From: Pseudorhodobacter turbinis
Lineage (GTDB): Bacteria; Pseudomonadota; Alphaproteobacteria; Rhodobacterales; Rhodobacteraceae
Direction: 5' to 3'
NCBI RefSeq assembly: GCF_005234135.1
Contig: NZ_CP039965.1
Coordinates: 1,520,602 to 1,584,601, forward strand
DNA: 64,000 nucleotides
Shown piece by piece: positions 10,045 through 18,260 of this stretch (position 1 is its first letter; every line of letters begins with the position of its first letter). Under the pieces are notes generated by a model. That model saw nothing but the letters and a program-made list of their open reading frames with translations, did not search any database and was not told the origin of the DNA. The position numbers were made by a program, and so were the translations under genes.

Positions 10045-10616
10045 TGCATGCTGTCGTTCTGTCCTTGTCGCGGGGCTTTGCTTATTTGGGCGGGCTGGTG
10101 CTGGCGGCGTTGATCGTGATGATCTGCGCCTCGGTGCTGGGGCGGGCGGTGGCGGACGCCGCGCATGCGATGTTGGCGGCGGGATGGTTTCCGGTCGTGG
10201 CGCAAGCTGTGCTGGATGCAGGAATTGGGGCCATAAAGGGTGATTTTGAGTTGGTGGAGGCGGGGATTGCCTTTGCCATTTTTGCCTTTCTGCCCTTGTG
10301 CCACATAACGGGCGGCCATGCTGCCGTGGATGTGTTTACCCGCCGTTTGCCGCCGCGCGCAGATCGGGCCTTACGCGCAATAACCGAAAGCGTTTTTGCG
10401 GCTGTTTTGGTGTTGATCGCCGTGCAATTGGGTGCAGGCGCGCAAAGCAAATGGCACTCGGGGCAGACGACGTTTTTGCTGCAATTTCCGCTGTGGTGGG
10501 CTTATGGGCTGTCGCTTGTCGCGGCCTTGGTTGCTGCCCTGGTCGCGACCTATATGGCGGTCATGCGGCTGGTTGAGATGTGGCTGGGACGAGACATCCT
10601 ACCGGAGGCGGCATGA
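10044..10616 (+). CDS. tauL: TRAP transporter small membrane subunit (DctQ-type)
   Basis: A 190-residue hydrophobic protein with four predicted membrane helices, the normal build of DctQ subunits, which hold the large permease and the binding protein together. The conserved loop GQTTFLLQFPLWWAYGLSL closely fits the DctQ signature in which P-L-W and the following helix are conserved. ATG 10044 shares its first base with the stop of the binding-protein gene (TGATG). The end overlaps the next gene by ATGA. An expanded periplasmic segment between helices 1 and 2 (about residues 35-70) is longer than in many DctQ proteins. Confidence 0.85.
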   Translation: MHAVVLSLSRGFAYLGGLVLAALIVMICASVLGRAVADAAHAMLAAGWFPVVAQAVLDAGIGAIKGDFELVEAGIAFAIFAFLPLCHITGGHAAVDVFTRRLPPRADRALRAITESVFAAVLVLIAVQLGAGAQSKWHSGQTTFLLQFPLWWAYGLSLVAALVAALVATYMAVMRLVEMWLGRDILPEAA

Positions 10617-12109
10617 GCGATCTGGCAATCGGGCTTTGGTCTTTTCCGGCCCTTCTGGTGCTGATTTTCATGCGGGTGCCGATTGGACTGGCGATGTTTC
10701 TGGCCGGTCTGGCGGGTTTGATGCTGGTGGGGGGCGGGCCTGTGGTGCCGCTGGCACGGCTGAAATCCGAAACCTTCACCACATTTTCCAGCTATTCGCT
10801 CTCGATTGTGCCGATGTTCCTGCTGATGGGACAGTTTGCAACTTTGGGCGGCATGTCACAGGCGCTGTTCAAGGCCGCGGAAAGCTGGCTTGGGCATCGG
10901 CGAGGCGGGGTGGCGATGGCGGCCATCGGGGCTTGTGCAGGCTTTGGCGCGATCTGCGGGTCGTCGCTTGCCACGGCGGCAACGATGGGCCGCGTTGCCC
11001 TGCCCGAGATGCGCGCCTACGGCTATTCCGGCGGGTTCTCAACTGCGACCCTCGCCGCAGGGGGAACCTTGGGGATACTTATTCCGCCGTCCGTGGTGCT
11101 GGTAATTTATGCCATCCTGACCGAGCAAAACATAGCCAAGCTTTTTGTGGCAGCGGCCCTTCCGGGGCTGTTGGCAGCACTGGGATATATGCTGGTAATC
11201 GGGGTGTATGTGCGGCTTTATCCGGCCTCGGCGGGGGTGCGCCGCGCCGTGCCTTATGCCGCGCGCTTTGCCGCTTTGGCCAAAGTGTGGCCGGTGCTGG
11301 CGGTGTTTGGCGTGGTCGTTGGCGGGATCTATGGCGGGCTGTTCACTCCGACCGAGGGTGCAGCCGTTGGCGCATTGGGCACCGGTTTGATTGCATGGGC
11401 CAATGGCGGGCTGACGCGCGCAACGCTGGCCGGCAGCTTTTACGCCACGGCGAAATCTTCGGCGATGATCTTTTTCATTGTGTTGGGGGCTGCGTTTTAC
11501 AACGGGTTTCTGGCGATGACCCAAGTCCCGCAAGAGGTGGCCCTTTGGGTTTCAGGCCAAGGGTTTAGCCCCTGGTTGGTGTTGATCTTGATTTTGGTCT
11601 TTTACCTGTTTTTGGGCTGTTTGATGGATAGCCTCTCGATGATCTTGCTAACCATCCCGATCTTTTGGCCGGTGGTGCAAGGGCTTGATTTTGGCATGGT
11701 CAGCATGGCCGATTTGCACGCTGCCCGCGCGTGGGAGGCATTGGCCAAAGGTGCCCCGCTTGCCCCGGATATGCTTGACGCGGTCCATACGGCGTTGGCC
11801 CAAGGCGCGGAGCTTTCGCGCGAACAAATCCGCGCGCTGGGGGTGCGCGGGGTCAATCAAGGCGCGCTGGCACGGATCAACATTGAACAAACCGCGATCT
11901 GGTTCGGGATCTTGGTGCTGATCGTGGTGGAGGTGGGCTTGATCACCCCGCCTGTGGGCATGAACCTTTTCATCATTAATACGATGGACCGCAAAACCCC
12001 GATGGGTGACACCTATAAGGCGGTTTTGTTCTTTGTCGCTTCGGATTTGATCCGCGTGGCGTTGCTGCTGGCCTTTCCCGCGATCACATTATTCTTGGTG
12101 GGCTGGTAG
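10613..12109 (+). CDS. tauM: TRAP transporter large permease subunit (DctM-type) with an extra hydrophilic segment
   Basis: The ion-coupled permease of the TRAP system, 498 residues with about 12-13 membrane helices. Family signatures seen: MRVPIGLAMFLAG near the N-terminus, FGAICGSSLATAATMG, AAGGTLGILIPPS, FTPTEGAAVGA, and GLITPPVGMNLF. Between ILLTIPIFWPVVQGLDFG and the IWFGILVLIVVE helix, where typical DctM proteins have only a few residues, there are about 60 extra hydrophilic residues (roughly 363-423). ATG 10613 with GGAGG upstream overlaps the tauL stop; the frame from 10580 is inside tauL and not used. Confidence 0.88.
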   Translation: MSDLAIGLWSFPALLVLIFMRVPIGLAMFLAGLAGLMLVGGGPVVPLARLKSETFTTFSSYSLSIVPMFLLMGQFATLGGMSQALFKAAESWLGHRRGGVAMAAIGACAGFGAICGSSLATAATMGRVALPEMRAYGYSGGFSTATLAAGGTLGILIPPSVVLVIYAILTEQNIAKLFVAAALPGLLAALGYMLVIGVYVRLYPASAGVRRAVPYAARFAALAKVWPVLAVFGVVVGGIYGGLFTPTEGAAVGALGTGLIAWANGGLTRATLAGSFYATAKSSAMIFFIVLGAAFYNGFLAMTQVPQEVALWVSGQGFSPWLVLILILVFYLFLGCLMDSLSMILLTIPIFWPVVQGLDFGMVSMADLHAARAWEALAKGAPLAPDMLDAVHTALAQGAELSREQIRALGVRGVNQGALARINIEQTAIWFGILVLIVVEVGLITPPVGMNLFIINTMDRKTPMGDTYKAVLFFVASDLIRVALLLAFPAITLFLVGW

Positions 12110-12119
12110 GCGCGATTTT

Positions 12120-12152
12120 CTGGCCTTAAATTGAGGTGTGATCTGGACCTAT
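12120..12152 (+). promoter_or_regulatory. Paired TauR-like boxes upstream of tpa
   Basis: Two direct copies of a decamer: CTGGCCTTAA at 12120-12129 and CTGGACCTAT at 12143-12152, 23 bases start to start. They resemble the CTGGAC-type direct repeats described for the MocR-family regulator TauR of Rhodobacter. They lie 67 bases upstream of the tpa start, between tauM and tpa. An equivalent pair, on the opposite strand, lies at the tauR start. Confidence 0.6.
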
Positions 12153-12218
12153 TCGCCCGCAGCAAAGCCTGTGACCATAGGCGCTAATACTTCGAACCGC
12201 ATTTTTCAAAGGTGTCCC

Positions 12219-13598
12219 ATGGAAAGCATGACCCGTAGCAACGATATGTCCGATGTGGTGGAGGCTGACCGCGCCCATATCTGGCACCATCTGACGCAAC
12301 ACAAACCGTTTGAGACGACCGATCCCCGGATCATTGTGGAGGGCAAGGGCCTGCGGGTTTGGGATGCCAAAGGCACGGAACTTTTGGACGCTGTCTCGGG
12401 CGGTGTCTGGACGGTCAACGTCGGCTATGGCCGTGAGAGCATTGCCCGCGCGATCTACGATCAAGTGTTGAAGATGAACTTTTACGGCGCGTCGGCGGGC
12501 TCTGTTCCAGGTGCGCAATTTGCCGAGCGGTTGATCGAGAAGATGCCGGGGATGAGCAGGGTTTACTATGCCACCTCGGGATCAGAGGCCAATGAGAAAG
12601 CCTTTAAAATGATCCGCCAAATTTCGGCGCGTCATCACGGCGGCAAGAAATACAAGATCCTGTACCGCAATCGCGATTATCACGGATCGACGCTTGCCAC
12701 GATGTCGGCCGGTGGCCAGAATGAGCGTAACGCCCAATATGGCCCCTTTGCACCGGGGTTTGTCGAGGTGCCGCATTGCTGTGAATACCGCAAACAGTGG
12801 GATGGTGAGGATTACGGCATCCGCGCCGCCAATGCGATTGAGGAAGTGATCTTGCGTGAAGGCCCCGATACGGTCGGCGGCCTGTGCCTTGAGCCGGTAA
12901 CAGCGGGCGGCGGCGTGATTACCCCCCCAGCGGGCTATTGGGAGCGCGTGCAAGAGATCTGTCAGAAGTACAACATCTTGCTGCATATCGATGAAGTAGT
13001 CTGCGGGATGGGCCGGACAGGCACGTGGTTTGGTTATCAAAACTACGGCATCAAGCCGGATTTCGTGACCTTGGCAAAGGGTGTGGCCTCGGGATATGCC
13101 GCGATTTCTTGCATGATTACCAATGAGAAGGTGTTTGAGCAGTTCAAGGACGATCCCAGCGACCCGATGTCTTATTTCCGCGATATTTCGACCTATGGCG
13201 GTTGTACGGCGGGGCCTGCGGCGGCGCTTGAAAACCTGCGGATTCTTGAGGACGAGGACCTGTTGGCCAATACCGTGAATATGGAAGCGCGGTTGATGGG
13301 CAATTTGCACAACCTGATGGACAAGCATCGGGTGATCGGGGATGTGCGCGGCAAGGGCCTGTTCTGTGGTGCCGAGCTGGTCGCGGACCGCGACACCAAA
13401 GAGCCTGCCGATGAAAAGCGGGTTGCCGCCGTGGTTGCCGAATGTGCCGCCCAAGGCGTGTTGATCGGTATGACCAACCGCAGCCTGACGGGATTGAACA
13501 ATACGCTGTGCCTGTCTCCGGCCCTGATCGCCAATGCGGATGATATCGACCAGATTACCCATGCGATTGATAAAGCCTTGACCAAGGTATTTTCCTAA
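12219..13598 (+). CDS. tpa: Taurine--pyruvate aminotransferase (class III)
   Basis: A 459-residue PLP-dependent class III aminotransferase. Near the N-terminus are HLTQHKPFETTDPRIIVEGKG and VSGGVWTVNVGYGRE, a combination I recognise from Tpa, which converts taurine plus pyruvate to sulfoacetaldehyde plus alanine. Also seen are YYATSGSEANEKA, LLHIDEVVCGMGRTG, and LAKGVASGYA with the PLP lysine. ATG 12219 has AAAGGTG six bases upstream; ATG 12228 and 12246 are alternatives. The flanking TRAP operon, TauR-like boxes and tauR support the call. xsc, the next enzyme, is not in the window. A strong terminator follows. Confidence 0.85.
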   Translation: MESMTRSNDMSDVVEADRAHIWHHLTQHKPFETTDPRIIVEGKGLRVWDAKGTELLDAVSGGVWTVNVGYGRESIARAIYDQVLKMNFYGASAGSVPGAQFAERLIEKMPGMSRVYYATSGSEANEKAFKMIRQISARHHGGKKYKILYRNRDYHGSTLATMSAGGQNERNAQYGPFAPGFVEVPHCCEYRKQWDGEDYGIRAANAIEEVILREGPDTVGGLCLEPVTAGGGVITPPAGYWERVQEICQKYNILLHIDEVVCGMGRTGTWFGYQNYGIKPDFVTLAKGVASGYAAISCMITNEKVFEQFKDDPSDPMSYFRDISTYGGCTAGPAAALENLRILEDEDLLANTVNMEARLMGNLHNLMDKHRVIGDVRGKGLFCGAELVADRDTKEPADEKRVAAVVAECAAQGVLIGMTNRSLTGLNNTLCLSPALIANADDIDQITHAIDKALTKVFS

Positions 13599-13624
13599 AC
13601 GCAGCAGTTGAGCGTCATGACGAC

Positions 13625-13660
13625 AGCCCGAGAAGCCTTAGGTGGTTTCTCGGGCTTTGT
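13625..13660 (+). terminator. Rho-independent terminator of tpa
   Basis: Ten-base stem AGCCCGAGAA (13625-13634) / TTCTCGGGCT (13647-13656), with a 12-base loop that can itself fold, followed by a short T-rich tract. It lies 27 bases after the tpa stop. Confidence 0.85.
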
Positions 13661-13696
13661 TCTGTGGCTTGACAAATCGGTATGGGTGGCGCGCAA

Positions 13697-13728
13697 ATAG
13701 GTCCAGTTGCATTGTGATATGAGGCCAG
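13697..13728 (-). promoter_or_regulatory. Paired TauR-like boxes at the tauR start
   Basis: On the minus strand, CTGGCCTCAT (13728-13719) and CTGGACCTAT (13706-13697), 22 bases start to start, repeat the arrangement seen upstream of tpa. The pair lies between a TTGACA hexamer at 13669-13674 and the tauR ATG at 13730, so bound protein would block tauR transcription or initiation; this fits autoregulation. Confidence 0.55.
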
Positions 13729-13729
13729 A

Positions 13730-15196
13730 ATGGCGATCCCACCCGAAACGTTTTTCCTGCCCGCCAATCTGCAAGGCAGCTTGCAGCAACGCATCCGCCA
13801 GTTGGTTGCCCAAGGGATCGTCGAGGGGCGGTTCCGGGCAGGCGAAAAGATGCCCTCTAGCCGCGGTCTGGCGACCCATTTGGGGGTAAGCCGGATTACG
13901 GTAACGCTGGCCTATGCCGAGCTGGTGGCCTCGGACTATCTGACATCGCGAGGGCGGTCGGGATATTTCGTATCGTCAAGCGCGCCCCTCCAGCCAGAGT
14001 TTGAGCCGCGCCCGCAAGCTGCCGCCGATCAGGTGGATTATGCCATCCGCACCGGCGCGCGGTTTTCGGGAACAGAGATGCTTAAACGCCCCCCCGATTG
14101 GGCAAGCTTTCGCTTTCCCTTCATCTATGGGCAGGCCGATGCAAGTTTGTTTGACCATCAAAACTGGCGGCAATGTGCATTGCGGGCCTTGGGCAAGCGC
14201 GATTTTGAGGCGTTGACCAGCGATTACTACGACCGTGATGATCCTTTGCTGATCGAATACATCCTGCGCAACATCCTGCCACGGCGCGGGATAGAGGCGA
14301 GTTCGGGGCAGGTGTTGTTGACGATGGGCGCCCAGAATGCGCTTTGGTTGGCGGGGCAGGTCTTGACCGGGCCGGGGGTGCGCACGGTGTTGGAAAACCC
14401 AAGCTATCCCAGCCTGCGCGGGATATTGGCGCAAACCGGCGGCGTGGTGGATTGGGTGGATGTTGACAGCGACGGCCTGCCACCCGAAGCGCTGCCAAAA
14501 GACGTTGATGTGGTCTTTACCACCGCCAGCCACCATTGTCCGACCAATGCCACGATGCCGATGGCGCGCAGGCGGGCGCTGTTGGATGCGGCAAGCGCTC
14601 AGGATTTCGTGATCGTAGAGGATGACTACGAGTTTGAGATGTCCTTTCTCAAGGCGGTCTCGCCCGCGCTCAAGTCCCTCGACCGGGAAGGGCGGGTGAT
14701 CTATGTGGGGTCATTCTCCAAGTCGATTTTTCCGGGGCTGCGTTTGGGGTATATTGTGGCCCCCGAAGGCCTCATCCGTGAGGCGCGCGCCCTGCGCGCC
14801 CTGACCCTGCGCCATCCGCCGGGGCATATTCAACGTACGGCGGCGTATTTCCTGTCATTGGGGCATTATGATGCGCTGGTCAACCGGATGAAACAGGCCT
14901 TCAAACGTCGCCGTCTGGCAATGGCCGAGGCGATTGAGGCGGCGGGCCTTTGTGTAGCAGGGCAGGGTGGTGTGGGCGGCTCCAGCTTTTGGATGGCGGC
15001 CCCCGAGGGGGTTGATACCGAAATTCTAGCGCGAGATTTACATCAAGAGGGGGTGTTGATCGAACCGGGCCGCGTGTTCTTTGACCCTGCGAATGCGCCG
15101 CGCAACTATTACCGATTGGCCTATTCGACCATTCCTGTCGGGCGGATTGCGGAGGGGATCGAACGGATCGGGGTGGCTATTGCAAGGGCTGTGTGA
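13730..15196 (+). CDS. tauR: MocR-type GntR/aminotransferase regulator, probable TauR
   Basis: A 488-residue regulator: an N-terminal winged helix of GntR type (LVAQGIVEGRFRAGEKMPSS then LGVSRITVTLAYAELV, residues about 20-80) joined to a class I aminotransferase-like domain that binds PLP as a sensor. The PLP lysine lies in GSFSKSIFPGLRLGY, and VEDDYEFEMSF holds the conserved aspartate. Such MocR proteins sense amino compounds; TauR activates taurine use. Placement directly after tpa and the paired CTGGAC/CTGGCC boxes support TauR. ATG 13730 has GAGG nine bases upstream. In Rhodobacter capsulatus, tpa and tauR promoters overlap; here both genes face the same way. Confidence 0.8.
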   Translation: MAIPPETFFLPANLQGSLQQRIRQLVAQGIVEGRFRAGEKMPSSRGLATHLGVSRITVTLAYAELVASDYLTSRGRSGYFVSSSAPLQPEFEPRPQAAADQVDYAIRTGARFSGTEMLKRPPDWASFRFPFIYGQADASLFDHQNWRQCALRALGKRDFEALTSDYYDRDDPLLIEYILRNILPRRGIEASSGQVLLTMGAQNALWLAGQVLTGPGVRTVLENPSYPSLRGILAQTGGVVDWVDVDSDGLPPEALPKDVDVVFTTASHHCPTNATMPMARRRALLDAASAQDFVIVEDDYEFEMSFLKAVSPALKSLDREGRVIYVGSFSKSIFPGLRLGYIVAPEGLIREARALRALTLRHPPGHIQRTAAYFLSLGHYDALVNRMKQAFKRRRLAMAEAIEAAGLCVAGQGGVGGSSFWMAAPEGVDTEILARDLHQEGVLIEPGRVFFDPANAPRNYYRLAYSTIPVGRIAEGIERIGVAIARAV

Positions 15197-15267
15197 CTTG
15201 TTCCAAGTCAAGGCGGCACGAATAAGCGCCTGATAATCTATACATGTATTTTATGCCGGAGGCCAAA

Positions 15268-15447
15268 ATGACCCGTCTTATGATGATTCTCTTTTCGATA
15301 ATCTCGACCACGCTTATGGGGGTTGGCATGATCGTGGCCTTGGTCACGGGCTATGACACGCTGAATCCGCTTTTGGTGGCGATTGCAATCGGCTTTGTGG
15401 CGGCCTTTCCGGCAAGCTGGTTGGTTGCGAAACAAATCACCGGCTAG
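15268..15447 (+). CDS. Small two-helix membrane protein (often mislabelled CTP synthetase)
   Basis: A 59-residue protein beginning MTRLMMILFSIISTTLMG with two membrane helices (about residues 5-25 and 34-54) and a basic end (VAKQITG). It resembles a short membrane protein common in Rhodobacteraceae that databases sometimes call CTP synthetase without reason. GGAGG lies at 15257-15261, seven bases before ATG 15268; the earlier ATG at 15244 has no such site. It converges on nadK with seven bases between stops. Function unknown. Confidence 0.7.
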   Translation: MTRLMMILFSIISTTLMGVGMIVALVTGYDTLNPLLVAIAIGFVAAFPASWLVAKQITG

Positions 15448-15454
15448 GGCGCGG

Positions 15455-16216
15455 TCAGGCGAATTGTTCGCGCAAAAGCCGTTCTTCCAGCCCGTGGCCC
15501 TCATCAAACAAGATGCGGTGGCGGATGGCGGGTTGGCTGCGGATCTCTACGGCAAGCACACCGGGGACTGACATGCTGTCGGCATCGGCGCGTACTGGGC
15601 GCTTTTCGGGCTCCAACACATCAAAGCGCACGACGGCGGCCTTGGGCAGTAGCGCGCCGCGCCAGCGGCGGGGGCGAAAGGCGGCGATCGCGGTTAGGGC
15701 CAGAACCTCGGCACCGATGGGCACGATAGGGCCGTGCGCTGAAAGGTTATAGGCCGTGGACCCTGCCGGCGTGGAGACTAGCGCGCCGTCGCAAACCAGT
15801 TCCTCCATCCGCACACGCCCATCGACAGAGATGCGCAGCTTGGCCGCTTGCGGGCCTGTGCGCAGCATGCTGACCTCATTGATCGCCAAGCCATGTGCCA
15901 CACCGCCGCTGATGGTTTCGGCGCGCATGGCCAACGGGTTCAACACCTCCTCACCCGCCTCGGCCAGCCGGTCGGGCAGGTCATCTTCGGCATAGGTGTT
16001 CATCAAAAAGCCGATGGTGCCGCAATTCATTCCGTACACCGGAATATCCAGCTTTTGCGTTTGATGCAGGGTTTGCAGCATGAAACCATCCCCCCCGAGG
16101 GCGACGATATGGCTGGCCTCCTCGGGCGTGTGGTTGCCATAGCGGGCGGTGAGGGTGTGAAGGGCTGTTTGCGCGGCGTCAGCCTCGCTGGCCAGAAATG
16201 CGATACGTAGCGGCAC
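15455..16216 (-). CDS. nadK: NAD kinase
   Basis: Phosphorylates NAD to NADP. The protein has the family's GGDG motif in IVALGGDGFMLQTLH, the conserved NE in GLAINEVSML, and DGALVSTPAGSTAYNLSAHGPI, the substrate-binding loop. Length about 253 residues, on the short side of normal, as in other alphaproteobacteria. Two GTG starts are possible: 16231, without a ribosome-binding site, and 16216, preceded by AAAGGGA; the latter is chosen. Neighbours are unrelated. Confidence 0.93.
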   Translation of the reverse strand: MPLRIAFLASEADAAQTALHTLTARYGNHTPEEASHIVALGGDGFMLQTLHQTQKLDIPVYGMNCGTIGFLMNTYAEDDLPDRLAEAGEEVLNPLAMRAETISGGVAHGLAINEVSMLRTGPQAAKLRISVDGRVRMEELVCDGALVSTPAGSTAYNLSAHGPIVPIGAEVLALTAIAAFRPRRWRGALLPKAAVVRFDVLEPEKRPVRADADSMSVPGVLAVEIRSQPAIRHRILFDEGHGLEERLLREQFA

Positions 16217-16444
16217 TTGTTCCCTTTCCACGGGTCAGCACAGATGCCGACCTTTTGGCGTAGCTTGGGCCATCGGGGGGGGCAGTTTCAACCCCCGGCC
16301 GGATGCTATGGGGGCAAAACTTAATGCACTCGGGTCGTTAAGTCGCTCAAAGCGGGTATTGGGGCGGATTCTTGGCTTTCTCCGGCAGGCAAGCTGCACT
16401 AAACAATAGGCAATCAATATCACCGCCCTGAACAGGAGACGCAT
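16217..16444. other. Leader region of glyA
   Basis: 228 bases between the divergent nadK and glyA. It must hold both promoters. A short G/C hairpin (CCCCC 16292-16296 with GGGGG 16310-16314) is present, but no riboswitch class or clear promoter could be recognised by eye. Confidence 0.4.
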
Positions 16445-17752
16445 ATGAATGCCCCCGTTACCTCCGCGACTACAAGCAAAGGCTTCTTTACCGAAAGCCT
16501 TGCCAGCCGTGATCCGGCGCTTTTCGGTTCCATCACGGATGAGCTGGGCCGCCAGCGCAACGAGATTGAGCTGATCGCCTCGGAGAACATCGTCTCGCGC
16601 GCTGTGATGGAGGCGCAAGGCTCGGTGATGACCAACAAATACGCCGAGGGCTATCCGGGCCGTCGCTATTACGGCGGGTGCCAATTTGTCGACGTGGCTG
16701 AAAATTTGGCGATTGACCGCGCCAAGGAACTCTTTGGTTGCGATTTTGCCAATGTGCAGCCCAATTCCGGCTCACAGGCCAACCAAGGCGTGTTTACCGC
16801 GCTGATCAAGCCCGGTGATACCATTTTGGGCATGTCGCTGGATGCGGGCGGGCATTTGACCCATGGTGCGGCGCCGAACCAGTCGGGCAAGTGGTTTAAC
16901 GCGGTGCAATACGGCGTGCTGCAAGACAGCCTGCTGCCCGATTACGACCAGATTGAGGCCTTGGCGCTGGAGCATAAGCCCGCGCTGATCATCGCGGGCG
17001 GCTCGGCCATTCCGCGTATTCTGGACTTTGCCCGTTTCCGTGCGATTGCCGATAAGGTCGGGGCCTATTTCATGGTGGACATGGCGCATTTCGCGGGGAT
17101 GGTGGCCTCGGGCCATTACCCAAGCCCGTTCCCACATGCGCATGTGGCCACGACGACCACGCATAAAACTCTGCGCGGTCCGCGCGGCGGGATGATCGTG
17201 ACCAATGACGCGACGATTGCGAAAAAGGTCAACTCTGCGATTTTCCCCGGCATTCAGGGTGGTCCTCTGATGCATGTGATCGCGGCCAAGGCCGTTGCCT
17301 TTGGCGAGGCACTGCGCCCGGACTTCAAAGAGTATCAGGCACAGGTGATCAAAAACGCGCAGGCGCTGGCAGATCAGCTGATGAAAGGCGGGCTTGGCAC
17401 CGTGACCGGCGGCACCGATACGCATTTGATGCTGGTCGATTTGCGCCCCAAAGGCGTGAAGGGCAATGCCACCGAAAAGGCTTTGGGCCGTGCGCATATC
17501 ACTTGCAACAAGAACGGTATCCCGTTTGATACTGAAAAGCCGACCATCACCTCGGGCATCCGGCTTGGATCGCCCGCAGGCACGACCCGTGGCTTTGGCG
17601 AGGCAGAGTTCCGCCAGATCGGTGACTGGATCGTAGAAGTGGTCGACGGTCTGGCCGCCAATGGCGAAGAGGGCAACGCCGCGATCGAGGCTGCCGTCAA
17701 AGCCAAGGTAGAGGCGCTTTGTGCCCGTTTCCCGATCTATCCTGATCTGTGA
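16445..17752 (+). CDS. glyA: Serine hydroxymethyltransferase
   Basis: Interconverts serine and glycine with transfer of a one-carbon unit to tetrahydrofolate. The 435-residue PLP enzyme shows [49 protein letters not shown] and the PLP-lysine segment [17 protein letters not shown] 16445 has AGGAG eight bases upstream. Length is normal. It stands alone and is followed by a strong terminator, so it is probably monocistronic. Confidence 0.97.
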   Translation: MNAPVTSATTSKGFFTESLASRDPALFGSITDELGRQRNEIELIASENIVSRAVMEAQGSVMTNKYAEGYPGRRYYGGCQFVDVAENLAIDRAKELFGCDFANVQPNSGSQANQGVFTALIKPGDTILGMSLDAGGHLTHGAAPNQSGKWFNAVQYGVLQDSLLPDYDQIEALALEHKPALIIAGGSAIPRILDFARFRAIADKVGAYFMVDMAHFAGMVASGHYPSPFPHAHVATTTTHKTLRGPRGGMIVTNDATIAKKVNSAIFPGIQGGPLMHVIAAKAVAFGEALRPDFKEYQAQVIKNAQALADQLMKGGLGTVTGGTDTHLMLVDLRPKGVKGNATEKALGRAHITCNKNGIPFDTEKPTITSGIRLGSPAGTTRGFGEAEFRQIGDWIVEVVDGLAANGEEGNAAIEAAVKAKVEALCARFPIYPDL

Positions 17753-17759
17753 TGATTTG

Positions 17760-17791
17760 GGGCGCGGCAGCAATGTCGCGCCCTTATTCTT
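17760..17791 (+). terminator. Rho-independent terminator of glyA
   Basis: Stem GGGCGCGGCA (17760-17769) / TGTCGCGCCC (17774-17783) closed by a GCAA tetraloop, followed by TTATTCTT. It starts eight bases after the glyA stop. Confidence 0.88.
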
Positions 17792-17792
17792 G

Positions 17793-18164
17793 CTACAAGA
17801 ACCCCCGCCACATCAGCACTGCAATCAGCACAGCCACCACCGCAAGCAGGCTGAACAAGATTGACGTGGATATGCCCAACAGCATCCCGCGCAACCGATG
17901 CCCGCGGTTCAGCGCGCTTAGATATTTCACACAAATATCGTAATTCGCGGCAACGCTTTCCTCATCTATCTGCAAAAGAAGTTTTGGGTTTTGGGCCTGA
18001 TGTGCGGCCTCGGCAAGGGCGAGGGCGGCTTTGTGTTCCCGACGTGGCAGGCGGCGGCCTGCGCGGGCCAGTTTTTCTTCCAGATCCTGACCTTTGACGT
18101 GCATGCGTTCGGTCATCAACACCGAAATCCGTTCTGCCAATTGCCGCGTTGTGACCGCACTCAT
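17793..18164 (-). CDS. Hypothetical protein with one C-terminal membrane helix
   Basis: A 123-residue protein of unknown function. The first about 90 residues are charged and helical (LAERISVLMTERMHVKG, LARAGRRLPRREHKAAL), and the end is one membrane helix (about residues 98-120) followed by a short basic tail, suggesting a tail-anchored inner-membrane protein with a cytoplasmic helical domain. ATG 18164 has AAAAGGTG six bases upstream; the frame also allows GTG 18173. The gene is divergent from the hydrolase gene. I do not recognise a named family. Confidence 0.65.
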   Translation of the reverse strand: MSAVTTRQLAERISVLMTERMHVKGQDLEEKLARAGRRLPRREHKAALALAEAAHQAQNPKLLLQIDEESVAANYDICVKYLSALNRGHRLRGMLLGISTSILFSLLAVVAVLIAVLMWRGFL

Positions 18165-18260
18165 GTTATGCACCTTTTGGTTTCGTCAAAGCTTATGCGC
18201 GCGCGCTGTGCTGTTCAACTGCACTGGCACAGCCTTGGGTGCTGGTCTATATACAAGCCT

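Noticed and set aside
10432..11568. Open frame of 378 codons overlapping the TRAP membrane genes
   Set aside because: Out of frame with tauL and tauM, which are clear family members with coupled starts; composition (G, R, C rich) is that of a shadow frame.
16217..16444. Possible riboswitch in the glyA leader
   Set aside because: The leader is long enough, but only a five-pair hairpin could be seen and no conserved riboswitch core was recognised.
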